Positions 35,403 to 44,656 of a stretch of 64,000 nt of DNA are shown here, piece after piece (positions within the stretch are counted from its first letter, which is position 1; every line of letters starts with the position of its first letter). The stretch lies in contig NZ_DHYG01000008.1 of NCBI RefSeq assembly GCF_002414005.1, forward strand, positions 29,914-93,913, in the 5' to 3' direction. The notes beneath the pieces are model-generated. The model ran no database searches, had not been told where the DNA came from, and saw nothing but the letters and a program-made list of their open reading frames with translations. The position numbers and the translations under genes are program-made. The stretch is from Psychrobacter sp. UBA5136. Lineage in GTDB: Bacteria > Pseudomonadota > Gammaproteobacteria > Pseudomonadales > Moraxellaceae.

Positions 35403-36293
35403 ATGACCCTATCCGCTGGCGCTCGCTTTCGCAGTGCATTGAAACAAAAAAATGATAATAACCAACCGCTCCAGATTGCTGGCGCGATTAACGCTTATAC
35501 GGCGATGATGGCAACCCAAGTTGGGCATCAAGCGCTATACCTCTCTGGTGCGGGCGTTGCCAATGCCTCGTTTGGTTTGCCTGATCTGGGAATGACCAGC
35601 CTTGATAACGTGCTTGAAGATGCACGCCGTATTACCGATGCGGTTGATACACCGTTACTGGTCGATGTTGACACAGGCTTTGGCGGTGCTTTTAATATCG
35701 CCCAAACCATTAAAAAGATGGAAAAGGCAGGCGTGGCAGCCGTGCATATCGAAGACCAAGTGGCACAAAAACGCTGTGGCCATCGCCCAAATAAAGAAAT
35801 CGTTAGCATCTCAGAGATGGTTGATCGCCTAAGAGCGGCGCTTGATGCCAAAACTGACTCTGACTTTGTAGTTATGGCGCGTACTGATGCTCTATCTGTT
35901 GAAGGGCTTGATGCCGCTGTCGAGCGCGCCGTTGCTTTTCAAGAAGCCGGCGCCGATATGATTTTTGCCGAAGCATTGACCGATATCAAGATGTATCGCA
36001 AGTTTACCGACGTCCTTGATATTCCAGTCCTCGCCAATATGACGGAGTTTGGTCAAACCGACCTTTATACCACCGAACAATTATATGCGGTTGGGGTTGA
36101 TATGGTGCTTTATCCATTATCAGCGTTTCGCGCGATGAATAAAGCAGCTTTAAACGTGTATCAGCATCTGCTTGATGATGGTACGCAAGAACAAGTCGTC
36201 GACACCATGCAAACGCGTATGGAGCTTTATGACTTCTTAAACTACCATGAGTTTGAGCAAACCCTCGATAAATTGTTTGCTGATAATAAATAA
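35403..36293 (+). CDS. prpB: 2-methylisocitrate lyase
   Basis: 296 residues. The last step of the 2-methylcitrate cycle: splits 2-methylisocitrate to pyruvate and succinate. The catalytic motif KRCGH is at residues 123-127 (Cys125), with the metal-binding DVDTGFGG at 88-95 and [10 protein letters not shown] before the motif. The N-terminal segment [10 protein letters not shown] and length fit PrpB rather than isocitrate lyase. First gene of the prp cluster. A hairpin between it and prpC could lower downstream expression. Confidence 0.95.
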   Translation: MTLSAGARFRSALKQKNDNNQPLQIAGAINAYTAMMATQVGHQALYLSGAGVANASFGLPDLGMTSLDNVLEDARRITDAVDTPLLVDVDTGFGGAFNIAQTIKKMEKAGVAAVHIEDQVAQKRCGHRPNKEIVSISEMVDRLRAALDAKTDSDFVVMARTDALSVEGLDAAVERAVAFQEAGADMIFAEALTDIKMYRKFTDVLDIPVLANMTEFGQTDLYTTEQLYAVGVDMVLYPLSAFRAMNKAALNVYQHLLDDGTQEQVVDTMQTRMELYDFLNYHEFEQTLDKLFADNK

Positions 36294-36310
36294 GCGTTAC
36301 GTCAGCCACA

Positions 36311-36350
36311 AGCAAAATCATCCGCATTATTTGGTTTTGATTTTGCTTTT
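36311..36350 (+). terminator. terminator-like hairpin between prpB and prpC
   Basis: Stem AGCAAAATC (36311-36319) / GATTTTGCT (36339-36347) with a loop of 19 and a short T-run. AT-rich stem, so probably partial; read-through into prpC is likely. Confidence 0.5.
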
Positions 36351-36413
36351 CAACGTTTTCACATCCTTTATTTTTTAAACCAAAAAAAAGGCTACCAACA
36401 AAAGGAATTTAAC

Positions 36414-37541
36414 ATGGCAGCACAGAAAGAACTTTCCGGTGCAGGTCTACGTGGTCAGGTCGCTGGCAAGACAGCACTATCGACGGTCGGTAAATCAGGC
36501 TCAGGTCTGACCTATCGCGGTTATGATGTGTCAGAATTGGCCGATAAATGCGTCTTTGAAGAAGTGGCTTATTTGCTACTGTACGGCAACTTGCCAACCC
36601 AAAGCGAGCTTGATGCTTATCAAGCCAAACTCAAAAAAATGCGCGGTCTACCGCAAGCATTAAAAGACGTGCTTGAGCGTATCCCAGCGGACGCGCATCC
36701 GATGGATGTACTGCGTACTGGCTGTTCGATGCTCGGCAATCTTGAGATGGAAACCGACTTCTCACAGCAGAACGATAAAACCGACCGTATGCTGGCGGTA
36801 TTCCCATCTATCATCAATTACTGGTATCGCTTTACCCACGACAACGTGCGCATCGAAACAGAAACCGATGATGACACCATTGGCGGTCACTTCCTGCATT
36901 TGCTCAAAGGTGAAAAACCAAACGAGCTCCATGAAAAAGTGATGAATGTTTCACTCATCTTGTATGCAGAGCATGAGTTTAACGCCTCAACCTTTACCGC
37001 GCGCGTGTGTGCCTCTACCCTATCTGATATCCATTCTTGCATCACTGGCGCGATTGGCTCATTACGTGGTCACTTGCATGGCGGCGCGAATGAAGCCGCA
37101 ATGGATATGATTGAAGGCTTTACTTCTCCTGATCAAGCAGAGTCCGAGATGATGGCGATGCTGGCGCGTAAAGACAAAATCATGGGCTTTGGTCATGCTA
37201 TTTATAGCGAATCTGACCCACGTAACGTGGTCATTAAAGGCTGGGCGGAAAAGCTGGCTAAAGATGTCGGTGATACCGTGCTATACCCAGTATCAGTACG
37301 CTGCGAAGAAGTGATGTGGCGCGAGAAAAAACTCTTCTGTAACGCCGATTTCTTCCATGCCTCTGCCTATCACTTTATGGGCATTCCAACCAAACTGTTC
37401 ACGCCAATCTTTGTTTGCTCGCGCCTAACCGGCTGGGCGGCACACGTGTTTGAACAGCGTGCGAACAACCGTATTATTCGCCCAAGTGCGGAATATACGG
37501 GTGAAGAGCTGCGCCCAGTACCAGAGATGAGCGCGCGTTAA
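36414..37541 (+). CDS. prpC: 2-methylcitrate synthase
   Basis: 375 residues, short-form citrate synthase family. Condenses propionyl-CoA with oxaloacetate to 2-methylcitrate. The family motifs are intact: SGLTYRGYDVSELADK, then HLHGGANEAAMDMI and GFGHAIYSESDPR with catalytic His residues, and the closing HVFEQRANNRIIRPSAEYTG. Position after prpB and length support methylcitrate synthase over the longer gltA. AAAGGAA precedes the ATG. It is followed by a 215-bp gap carrying a palindromic repeat before acnD. Confidence 0.95.
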   Translation: MAAQKELSGAGLRGQVAGKTALSTVGKSGSGLTYRGYDVSELADKCVFEEVAYLLLYGNLPTQSELDAYQAKLKKMRGLPQALKDVLERIPADAHPMDVLRTGCSMLGNLEMETDFSQQNDKTDRMLAVFPSIINYWYRFTHDNVRIETETDDDTIGGHFLHLLKGEKPNELHEKVMNVSLILYAEHEFNASTFTARVCASTLSDIHSCITGAIGSLRGHLHGGANEAAMDMIEGFTSPDQAESEMMAMLARKDKIMGFGHAIYSESDPRNVVIKGWAEKLAKDVGDTVLYPVSVRCEEVMWREKKLFCNADFFHASAYHFMGIPTKLFTPIFVCSRLTGWAAHVFEQRANNRIIRPSAEYTGEELRPVPEMSAR

Positions 37542-37561
37542 TTTGTCTTGAAATAAAGAAT

Positions 37562-37633
37562 TTGTAGGGTGTGTCGTCCTCACCTGTTTTTACTAAGTTT
37601 TACTAAAAACTGTGCGTAAAGCGCACCCTACAA
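37562..37633. repeat. REP/MITE-like palindromic element between prpC and acnD
   Basis: 72-bp element with terminal inverted repeats TTGTAGGGTGTG (37562-37573) and CGCACCCTACAA (37622-37633), one mismatch, and an inner TGCG/CGCA hairpin at the right end. The GTAGGGTG...CACCCTAC pattern occurs as dispersed intergenic repeats in many gammaproteobacteria. No other copy is seen in this window. Confidence 0.65.
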
Positions 37634-37755
37634 CTCCTTACCTTTAACTCTTCAAAAGTTTTTTTCGCAAAATTGAGTTTTATTTTAATGATTTTGCTAA
37701 AAGAATTTATATCTTTTTCCCCTGATTCAAACCAGCCAACCGCCAAAGGTGACTT

Positions 37756-40413
37756 ATGGACAACGCTCTCGTACAACCGATGAATGAACAATTTAAAAAA
37801 CCATTACCGGGCACAGACTTGTATTACTTTGATACCCGTGAAGCCATCGAAAACATCGAAGCTGGCGCGTATGACAAACTACCGTTTTGCTCAAAAGTAC
37901 TCTGTGAAAACTTGGTACGCCGCTGCCCGCCAGAAGACTTAACGGCAGCGCTTAAGCAACATATCGAGCGCAAACAAGATTTAGATTTTCCTTGGTACCC
38001 TGCTCGCGTCGTTTGCCATGATATTTTAGGTCAAACGGCGTTTGTTGACTTGGCAGGCCTTCGTGATGCCATCGCTGAGCAAGGCGGCGACCCGTCAAAA
38101 GTAAATCCTATCGTGCCGACGCAATTGATTGTTGACCACTCGCTAGCGGTTGAGCATGCAGGCTTTGAAGAAAACGCCTTTGAAAAAAACCGTGCCATCG
38201 AAGAGCGCCGTAACGATGACCGTTTTCACTTTATCAACTGGTGCCAGTATGCCTTTGATAACGTCAACGTTGTCCCGCCTGGTAACGGCATCATGCATCA
38301 AATCAACCTAGAAAAAATGTCGCCAGTGGTGCAAGTGGTACAAAACAAAGCCGGTGAACAAGTGGCCTTTGCCGATACCTTAGTTGGTACTGATAGCCAT
38401 ACGCCGATGGTTGATGCTTTAGGCGTTATCTCAATCGGGGTTGGCGGCTTAGAAGCGGAAAGCGTCATGTTAGGCAACCCGTCTTATATGCGCCTGCCTG
38501 ATTATGTGGGGGTTAAATTAACCGGCAAATTGCAAAAAGGCATTACTGGTACCGATTTGGTCCTTGCTATGACCGAGTTCTTACGCGATGCTGGCGTGGT
38601 ATCTACTTATATCGAATTTTTCGGTGACGGTGCGCGCCAATTGAGCGTTGGTGACCGTGCGTCTATCTCAAATATGACGCCAGAATATGGCGCAACCGCA
38701 GCAATGTTCTATATCGATGAGCAAACCATCGACTATTTACGCCTAACGGGTCGCAGCGAAGAGCAAATCAAACTGGTCGAGCAATACGCTAAGCAGACTG
38801 GCCTATGGGCTGATGGCATGGAAAATGCCGAATACGCGCGTGTCCTTGAGTTTGATTTATCAAAAGTCGTCCGTAACATGGCAGGTCCTTCGCGTCCGCA
38901 CGCGCGCGTTTCAACCACAGATTTAGTCGAAAAAGGCATTGCGCATGGTAGTGACGAAAAACTACCTGAACCAAAGGACGGCCTCATGCCAGAGGGTGCG
39001 GTGATTATCGCCGCGATTACCAGCTGTACCAATACCTCTAACCCTCGCAATATGGTGGCAGCTGGCCTCGTTGCCCGTAATGCCAATAAAAAAGGCTTAT
39101 TGCGTAAGCCTTGGGTGAAATCATCCTTAGCACCCGGCTCAAAAACGGTGAAAATGTATCTAGAAGAAGCTGGCCTGATGCCTGAGCTACAAGAAATCGG
39201 CTTTGATGTGGTTGGTTTTGCTTGTACCACTTGTAATGGCATGAGCGGCGCGCTAGATCCTGATATCGAGCAAGAAATCATCGAGCGCGACCTATTTACC
39301 ACAGCGGTGCTATCAGGCAACCGTAACTTTGATGGTCGTATCCACCCGTATGCCAAACAAGCGTTTTTAGCATCGCCACCACTAGTCATTGCCTATGCTA
39401 TCGCTGGTAACATTCGCTTTGATATCGAAAAAGACTCGTTGGGTAAAGACCCGGATGGTAATGACGTATACCTAAAAGACATCTGGTTTGATGATGACGA
39501 AGTCGATGCTATCGTTGCCAAAGCCGTCAAGCCTGAGCAATTTAACGCTGTTTATATCCCGATGTTTGATGAAGCCAAAAAAGATACGGGAAAAGCATTA
39601 AGCCCACTTTATGATTGGCGCGAGATGACCACTTATATCCGTCGCCCGCCGTATTGGGAAGGCAAAATGGCGGCGATGAATAAGCTAAAAGGTATGCGTC
39701 CACTGGCGGTGCTTGGTGACAATATCACTACTGACCATTTATCACCGTCCAACGCGATCCTGCCAGATTCAGCGGCTGGCGAGTACCTTGATACCATGGG
39801 TTTACCAACGGAAGACTATAACTCTTACGCCACCCATCGCGGCGACCATTTAACCGCGCAGCGTGCGACCTTTGCCAATCCAAAACTCTTAAATGAGATG
39901 GTGCGCGATGAGGAAGGTAAGGTAATTCAAGGCTCACTGGCCAGAGTTGAGCCAGAAGGTCAGGTCATGCGCATGTGGGAAGCGATTGAAACCTATATGA
40001 ACCGCGAGCAGCCGCTAATCATTATCGCAGGCGACGGCTATGGTCAAGGCTCGAGCCGCGACTGGGCTGCCAAAGGCGTGCGTTTGGCAGGGGTTGAAGT
40101 CGTGGTTGCAGAAGATTTTGAGCGTATCCACCGCCAAAACTTGGTCGGAATGGGCGCACTACCTTTGCAGTTTAAAGAAGGGGTCAATCGTCACACCCTA
40201 AACATCGATGGTACTGAAATATTCGATATCGAAGGCGAAGTATCCGCTCGTGGTGAGATGACGCTGGTCATTCATCGCAGAAACGGCAGAGTCGATAAAG
40301 CGCCTGTTATCTGCCGTTTAGATACTGCTGATGAAGTGAAAATGTATAACGCTGGCGGTATGCTGCAGCGCTTTGCCAAAGAGTTTATCGATGGCACGCT
40401 AGATATCGCGTAA
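37756..40413 (+). CDS. acnD: Fe/S-dependent 2-methylcitrate dehydratase AcnD
   Basis: 885 residues, aconitase family, AcnD type. Dehydrates 2-methylcitrate to 2-methyl-trans-aconitate; PrpF then isomerises it. The [4Fe-4S] ligands Cys424 (SCTNTSNPRN), Cys490 and Cys493 (CTTCNGMSG) are present. Substrate-binding segments GTDSHTPMVDALG and GDGYGQGSSRDWAAKG are intact. The N-terminus LPGTDLYYFDTREAIENIEAGAYDKLPF is AcnD-like rather than AcnA-like. Unusually, prpF does not follow directly: a terminator and a toxin-antitoxin locus intervene. AAAGGTG precedes the ATG. Confidence 0.94.
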   Translation: MDNALVQPMNEQFKKPLPGTDLYYFDTREAIENIEAGAYDKLPFCSKVLCENLVRRCPPEDLTAALKQHIERKQDLDFPWYPARVVCHDILGQTAFVDLAGLRDAIAEQGGDPSKVNPIVPTQLIVDHSLAVEHAGFEENAFEKNRAIEERRNDDRFHFINWCQYAFDNVNVVPPGNGIMHQINLEKMSPVVQVVQNKAGEQVAFADTLVGTDSHTPMVDALGVISIGVGGLEAESVMLGNPSYMRLPDYVGVKLTGKLQKGITGTDLVLAMTEFLRDAGVVSTYIEFFGDGARQLSVGDRASISNMTPEYGATAAMFYIDEQTIDYLRLTGRSEEQIKLVEQYAKQTGLWADGMENAEYARVLEFDLSKVVRNMAGPSRPHARVSTTDLVEKGIAHGSDEKLPEPKDGLMPEGAVIIAAITSCTNTSNPRNMVAAGLVARNANKKGLLRKPWVKSSLAPGSKTVKMYLEEAGLMPELQEIGFDVVGFACTTCNGMSGALDPDIEQEIIERDLFTTAVLSGNRNFDGRIHPYAKQAFLASPPLVIAYAIAGNIRFDIEKDSLGKDPDGNDVYLKDIWFDDDEVDAIVAKAVKPEQFNAVYIPMFDEAKKDTGKALSPLYDWREMTTYIRRPPYWEGKMAAMNKLKGMRPLAVLGDNITTDHLSPSNAILPDSAAGEYLDTMGLPTEDYNSYATHRGDHLTAQRATFANPKLLNEMVRDEEGKVIQGSLARVEPEGQVMRMWEAIETYMNREQPLIIIAGDGYGQGSSRDWAAKGVRLAGVEVVVAEDFERIHRQNLVGMGALPLQFKEGVNRHTLNIDGTEIFDIEGEVSARGEMTLVIHRRNGRVDKAPVICRLDTADEVKMYNAGGMLQRFAKEFIDGTLDIA

Positions 40414-40440
40414 TCATCATGAGTTTTGAATAATTAAAGA

Positions 40441-40476
40441 GCCGATGTTGTATGAATTATACGGCATCGGTTTTTT
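40441..40476 (+). terminator. terminator after acnD
   Basis: Stem CCGATG-x-GTAT (from 40442) pairing with ATAC-x-CATCGG (to 40470), then six T. It separates acnD from the toxin-antitoxin module and prpF. Confidence 0.85.
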
Positions 40477-40488
40477 ACCATCGGTACA

Positions 40489-40534
40489 TTGAATCCTCTA
40501 CCTTAATGGCGTAATATGTACAATTGATTGTACA
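40489..40534 (+). promoter_or_regulatory. promoter and autoregulatory operator of yefM-yoeB
   Basis: A -35-like TTGAAT (40489-40494), 17-bp spacer, and -10-like TAATAT (40512-40517) are followed by the palindrome TGTACAA-TTGA-TTGTACA (40517-40534). The TGTACA hexamer is the core of the known YefM-YoeB operator, so this is the expected binding site of the antitoxin complex, overlapping the promoter for repression. Confidence 0.8.
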
Positions 40535-40550
40535 AATAAAGGAGTCTGTG

Positions 40551-40826
40551 ATGAGAGTAATCAGTTTTTCAGAAGCCAGAAAGCATCTAAAGTCTGTTTT
40601 TGACATGGTTAGTGATGATGCCAATGCTACTATTATTACCCGCCGAGATGCGGATGATGCTGTCGTCATGTCCCTTGATTATTATAATAGCTTGATGGAA
40701 ACCGTCTATCTATTAAAGTCTCCTGCCAATGCCGCACATTTAGCAAAATCCATTGCTCAGTATCAGTCCGGGAAGACCGAAGTACATAAGCTTATTGAGA
40801 CGAATGATAATATTGAAGACGCTTAA
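40551..40826 (+). CDS. yefM: YefM antitoxin (Phd/YefM family)
   Basis: 91 residues from ATG 40551, with AAAGGAG six bases upstream; a start at 40524 would fall inside the operator. The N-terminal DNA-binding part MRVISFSEARKHLKSVFDMV and TRRDADDAVVMSLDYYNSLMETVYLL are typical of YefM, and the C-terminal half is the flexible toxin-binding part. It neutralises YoeB and represses its own operon. Ten bases separate it from the toxin gene. The module sits in an unusual place, between acnD and prpF. Confidence 0.93.
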   Translation: MRVISFSEARKHLKSVFDMVSDDANATIITRRDADDAVVMSLDYYNSLMETVYLLKSPANAAHLAKSIAQYQSGKTEVHKLIETNDNIEDA

Positions 40827-40836
40827 TTGAGGTCAT

Positions 40837-41100
40837 ATGATGAGAAAGCAATTAGCGTGGACCAGCGAGGCATGGAAGGATTATTTATACTGGCAATCAC
40901 AAGATAAGAAAACATTAAAACGCATCAATAAGCTTATTACAGAATGTATGCGCACACCGTTTGAAGGCATTGGAAAACCTGAACCTTTAAAGGAAAATTT
41001 GTCAGGGTTTTGGTCTCGGCGTATTGATGATGCCAATCGTTTGGTGTATGCCGTCGATGACAGCTATCTGACGATTATTTCTTGTCGTTATCATTATTAA
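40837..41100 (+). CDS. yoeB: YoeB toxin, ribosome-dependent mRNA endonuclease
   Basis: 87 residues (or 86 from the next codon). Close to E. coli YoeB across its length: DYLYWQSQDKKTLKRINKLI, then TPFEGIGKPEPLKENLSGFW and SRRIDDANRLVYAV, ending in CRYHY. The catalytic Glu49, Arg68, and the end residues His86 and Tyr87 are conserved. It cleaves mRNA in the ribosomal A site. GAGG lies four to seven bases upstream, depending on the start. Intact with its antitoxin. Confidence 0.94.
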   Translation: MMRKQLAWTSEAWKDYLYWQSQDKKTLKRINKLITECMRTPFEGIGKPEPLKENLSGFWSRRIDDANRLVYAVDDSYLTIISCRYHY

Positions 41101-41110
41101 CTTTTTAAAT

Positions 41111-41287
41111 TTATCCAAACCCAAAAGGCTCAATTTTACCAGCTGCAACCTCTGCTTGAGCAATTAATAACTGACGCACAAACTCGTAAGACAAGTCAGG
41201 GTTATTTTGTATAATTTTTCCGATTTTTGCCAAGTTCTCACTTTGTTCCTTTTCTAAACTCGTAACATCCTCTATTTTAATTAATCT
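41111..41287 (-). pseudogene. small protein-like reading frame, probably 5'-truncated remnant
   Basis: Between yoeB and prpF, the minus strand holds a frame of about 58 codons from after a stop at 41288-41290 to TAA at 41111-41113. It has protein-like composition and includes segments LEKEQSENLAKIGKIIQNN and YEFVRQLLIAQAEVAAGKIE. It lacks an ATG, GTG or TTG at a sensible place near its beginning. The style suggests the C-terminal part of a small antitoxin-like or helical protein, so it may be a remnant brought in with the toxin-antitoxin module. Family not recognised. Confidence 0.5.
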
Positions 41288-41350
41288 CTATCACTCTATA
41301 TTACCAACAAAACTATAAACAAATCATGAATATATAAAGGATCCCCAAAA

Positions 41351-42592
41351 ATGACCCAATCGAAACCAAAATTCGCCCCGCAAATATCCATCCCTGCCAC
41401 CTATATGCGCGGCGGCACGTCAAAAGGGGTGTTTTTTAAATTATCAGATTTACCTGAGCGCTGCCAAGTGGCTGGCAAGGCGCGCGATAATTTCCTCTTG
41501 CGGGTTATCGGTAGCCCCGACCCTTATGGTAAGCAAATCGACGGCTTGGGAAATGGCAGCTCTAGCACCTCAAAAACCGTCATCTTGTCTAAGTCTGATA
41601 AGGCAGACCACGATGTGAACTATCTGTTTGGTCAGGTTAATATTGCTAAACCTATGATTGATTGGGCGGGAAACTGTGGTAATTTAACCGCCGCTGTTGG
41701 TGCTTGTGCCATTAATATGGGTCTGGTCGATGCCGATAAAATTGCTAACAGTATTGATGAAAGTAGCGAGAGTGGTATTTGTGAAGTCCGTATTTGGCAA
41801 GAAAACATCGGTAAAACCATCATCGCCCATGTGCCTGTTTACTTAGATGAGAAAAGCAAGGTGCAAGTGCAAGAAACGGGCGATTTTGAGTTAGACGGTG
41901 TCACCTTCCCAGCGGCAGAAGTCAAAATTGAATTTATTGATCCTGTTGACTCATCAAGCGATATGTTCCCGACAAACAACTTAGTCGATGATTTTGACGT
42001 CTCTGGCTGTGGTTTAAGTACCGATAGCGTCAAAGCAACCTTTATCAGTGCGGGCATTCCAACTATCTTTATGAAAAGCGATGACTTGGGCTTTACTGGT
42101 ATAGAACTGCAAGGCGATATCAACAGTGATAGCGAAACCTTAGCTAAACTTGAGAAAATCCGTGCCAAAGGCGGCGTGGCGATGGGATTATTTAAAGACG
42201 TGAGTGAGGCGCAAAGCAGTCAGCATATTCCAAAAATTGCTTGGATTGCTCCTGCAAAAAGTTACAGCGCGTCAAGTGGTAAACCAGTTGATGCCGCAGA
42301 TATTGACTTGGTCGTCCGCGCGATGAGCATGGGACAGCTGCATCATGCGATGATGGGCACGGCAGCGGTGGCGATTGCTGCCGCAGCAACGACGCAAGGG
42401 ACACTCGTTAATCAGGCAGCAGGTGGTGGCGAATTAGGCGAAGTTAGATTTGGTCATCCTTCTGGAACGCTCTTGGTTGGTGGTAAAACCGAGCAAGTCG
42501 ATGGACGCTGGCAAGCCAAAAAAGTGTCGATGAGCCGCTCTGCCCGCCGTATTATGGTTGGTGAGGTTTTTGTGCCAGCGGATAGTTTTTAA
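41351..42592 (+). CDS. prpF: 2-methylaconitate cis-trans isomerase
   Basis: 413 residues, PrpF family. It converts the AcnD product 2-methyl-trans-aconitate to the cis form so an aconitase can hydrate it. The N-terminal TYMRGGTSKGVFFKLSDLPE is diagnostic, as are NCGNLTAAVGACAINMGL and the later GELGEVRFGHPSGTLLVGG. AAAGGATC precedes the ATG. In most genomes prpF follows acnD directly; here about 940 bp with a toxin-antitoxin pair and a gene remnant separate them, so it may have its own promoter in the 41100-41350 interval. Confidence 0.94.
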   Translation: MTQSKPKFAPQISIPATYMRGGTSKGVFFKLSDLPERCQVAGKARDNFLLRVIGSPDPYGKQIDGLGNGSSSTSKTVILSKSDKADHDVNYLFGQVNIAKPMIDWAGNCGNLTAAVGACAINMGLVDADKIANSIDESSESGICEVRIWQENIGKTIIAHVPVYLDEKSKVQVQETGDFELDGVTFPAAEVKIEFIDPVDSSSDMFPTNNLVDDFDVSGCGLSTDSVKATFISAGIPTIFMKSDDLGFTGIELQGDINSDSETLAKLEKIRAKGGVAMGLFKDVSEAQSSQHIPKIAWIAPAKSYSASSGKPVDAADIDLVVRAMSMGQLHHAMMGTAAVAIAAAATTQGTLVNQAAGGGELGEVRFGHPSGTLLVGGKTEQVDGRWQAKKVSMSRSARRIMVGEVFVPADSF

Positions 42593-42731
42593 TCAGTAAA
42601 TTTTGGTATGGGGCGTAAAGTCTTTATAATAACTGTCGATTGAGCGAACACACGACAATCGCTACCGATAGATAAAGCCCGCTAACGGTAGTGATTTAAT
42701 TGACATTAAACAGCGCCTTAGTATTCATATT

Positions 42732-44579
42732 ATGCCCACTCCGCCACGCCGCGTACCATTAGACATCAAACCGCCCAGCAAAAAAACAGAACGGGGGGTT
42801 TTGCTGTGGTCGATTCTAAAAAGGCTGGGCGAGTTTGCCAGGCCCTATCGCGGGCTTTTTATTTTAACCTTGATATTGACAGTATTAGGGTCGTTTACCG
42901 CGCAGGTCAACGCCTTTGTCCTGCAATATACCATTGATACTTTGACCAATGTCGTCGGCTTACCTGACCCGTGGGTAGAAGGTATAAAATTACTCACGCT
43001 CATTAGCGTAATTTTACTGGTGAAAGAGGTGCTGAACGTCCTCATCACCTTTGGGCAGCGCTACTTTGGCGAGCGTATCCGCATTAACTTATCGCGTGAT
43101 TTATCGCAAAAAGTGGTCGACCGTATTTTAGCCTATAAAATGGCCTTTTATACCAGTGATGAAAACGCCAGCGGTAAGCTGCAAACCCGTATTGATTTGG
43201 GCGTTAGTAGCCTCACGACCTTGGTGCAAAACTTCTTTATTGATATGCTGCCGCTGTTTGCCAGTGCCATCGTGTCATTAATCATTATGTTTAATGCCAA
43301 CTTTTGGGTTGGCATGGTCGGTCTTATTATTGTGCCGATTTACTTTTTTGTCAGTCAAAAACAAGCCAATCGTCTACAAGGGTTTCGCAAACAAATGCGC
43401 CAATACCGCGAAACCAAAAGCGGCTTGGTGATTTCGATTATCGACTCTATTACCGTCATTAAATCCTTTGTACGCGAGCCGATTGAGTCCGATAAACACT
43501 GGGAAATCCAAAAGGATATGACCGCCAATCAGCTCCGTATTCGCAGTATCGCGTTTATGTATAACGCGGGCAAAACCTTTATCGAGCAAATCGGCGTGGT
43601 GGCGATTATTGTTTTGACCTCATACTTTGTGCTCAAAGGGCAGATGACCATTGGCGCGATTATGTTTCATATCTTACTGTTTCAAAACGTCGCCGCGCCC
43701 ATTCGCGAATTGCACCGTATTTATGATCAAATTAATAATGCCCTCACTTATGCGGAAGGGTTTTTTGATATCCTGGACGACGACCAAGCAATTGAAAACG
43801 CAGGTAAAATCGAATGTACCGATTTAAAAGGTCATATTGAATTAAAAAACGTCAGTTTCTCCTACCCAAATGGCAAGCAGGCGCTCAATGACGTCAGTTT
43901 TAACATTTATCCCAATCGTATTACCGCTTTGGTTGGGCTCTCTGGTGCAGGTAAAAGTACCATTATCAATTTATTGGTCAAATTCTACGACCCAAGTAGC
44001 GGCACCATTTGTCTCGATGGGCGCAATTTAGAGGACTACAGCACCCATGATTTGCGTGAGCAAGTTGGATTGGTGCTACAAAAAAATCATATTTTCTCAG
44101 GCACCATCGCCGACAACATTCGTTACGGGGCGATGGATGCGAGCTATGAAGAGATTGTTGAGGCCGCCAAACAAGCCTCTATCCATGAGCAAATTATTGG
44201 CATGCCTGATGGCTATGAGAGTGAAGCCAAACTGCTCTCTGGCGGTCAGCAGCAGCGTATCGCGCTGGCACGGATGTTTTTAAAAAACCCACCGATTGTG
44301 TTTTTAGATGAACCAACCGCCAGCCTTGATGCCATTGCCACCCAGCAAATCAAGCACAGTTTGGATTTAATCAAAAAAGACCGCACGGTGATTATCGTCT
44401 CGCACAATATCTCACAAATTATCGATGCTGATGACTTGGTGGTGATTGAAAATGGCCGTGTGATGGAGACCGGCACGCACGAAGCGCTTTATGCCAATCA
44501 CGGTAAGTACTACGAGATTTTCAATGCCATGTCTGATAGTTTGAATTTAGACAAAATCAGTCAAACCTTAAATAGTTAA
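42732..44579 (+). CDS. ABC exporter, fused permease-ATPase (MsbA/MDR type)
   Basis: 615 residues: a six-span membrane domain in the first 330, then an ATPase domain with Walker A GLSGAGKSTI, signature LSGGQQQRIALARM, Walker B IVFLDEPTASLD and switch His in IIVSHNISQI. Half-transporter architecture, functioning as a homodimer. Such exporters move lipids or drugs out of the cytosol; substrate unknown. It has no known link to propionate metabolism, yet lies between prpF and prpD, about 140 bp from prpF. No clear Shine-Dalgarno site precedes the ATG. Confidence 0.9.
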   Translation: MPTPPRRVPLDIKPPSKKTERGVLLWSILKRLGEFARPYRGLFILTLILTVLGSFTAQVNAFVLQYTIDTLTNVVGLPDPWVEGIKLLTLISVILLVKEVLNVLITFGQRYFGERIRINLSRDLSQKVVDRILAYKMAFYTSDENASGKLQTRIDLGVSSLTTLVQNFFIDMLPLFASAIVSLIIMFNANFWVGMVGLIIVPIYFFVSQKQANRLQGFRKQMRQYRETKSGLVISIIDSITVIKSFVREPIESDKHWEIQKDMTANQLRIRSIAFMYNAGKTFIEQIGVVAIIVLTSYFVLKGQMTIGAIMFHILLFQNVAAPIRELHRIYDQINNALTYAEGFFDILDDDQAIENAGKIECTDLKGHIELKNVSFSYPNGKQALNDVSFNIYPNRITALVGLSGAGKSTIINLLVKFYDPSSGTICLDGRNLEDYSTHDLREQVGLVLQKNHIFSGTIADNIRYGAMDASYEEIVEAAKQASIHEQIIGMPDGYESEAKLLSGGQQQRIALARMFLKNPPIVFLDEPTASLDAIATQQIKHSLDLIKKDRTVIIVSHNISQIIDADDLVVIENGRVMETGTHEALYANHGKYYEIFNAMSDSLNLDKISQTLNS

Positions 44580-44656
44580 TGCGGGGCGAAATCGTTATAA
44601 TGCTCAGGTTTTGATCCATTATAAAAGCCCTTTAAATCGTTAGAAGCTATTTGACT

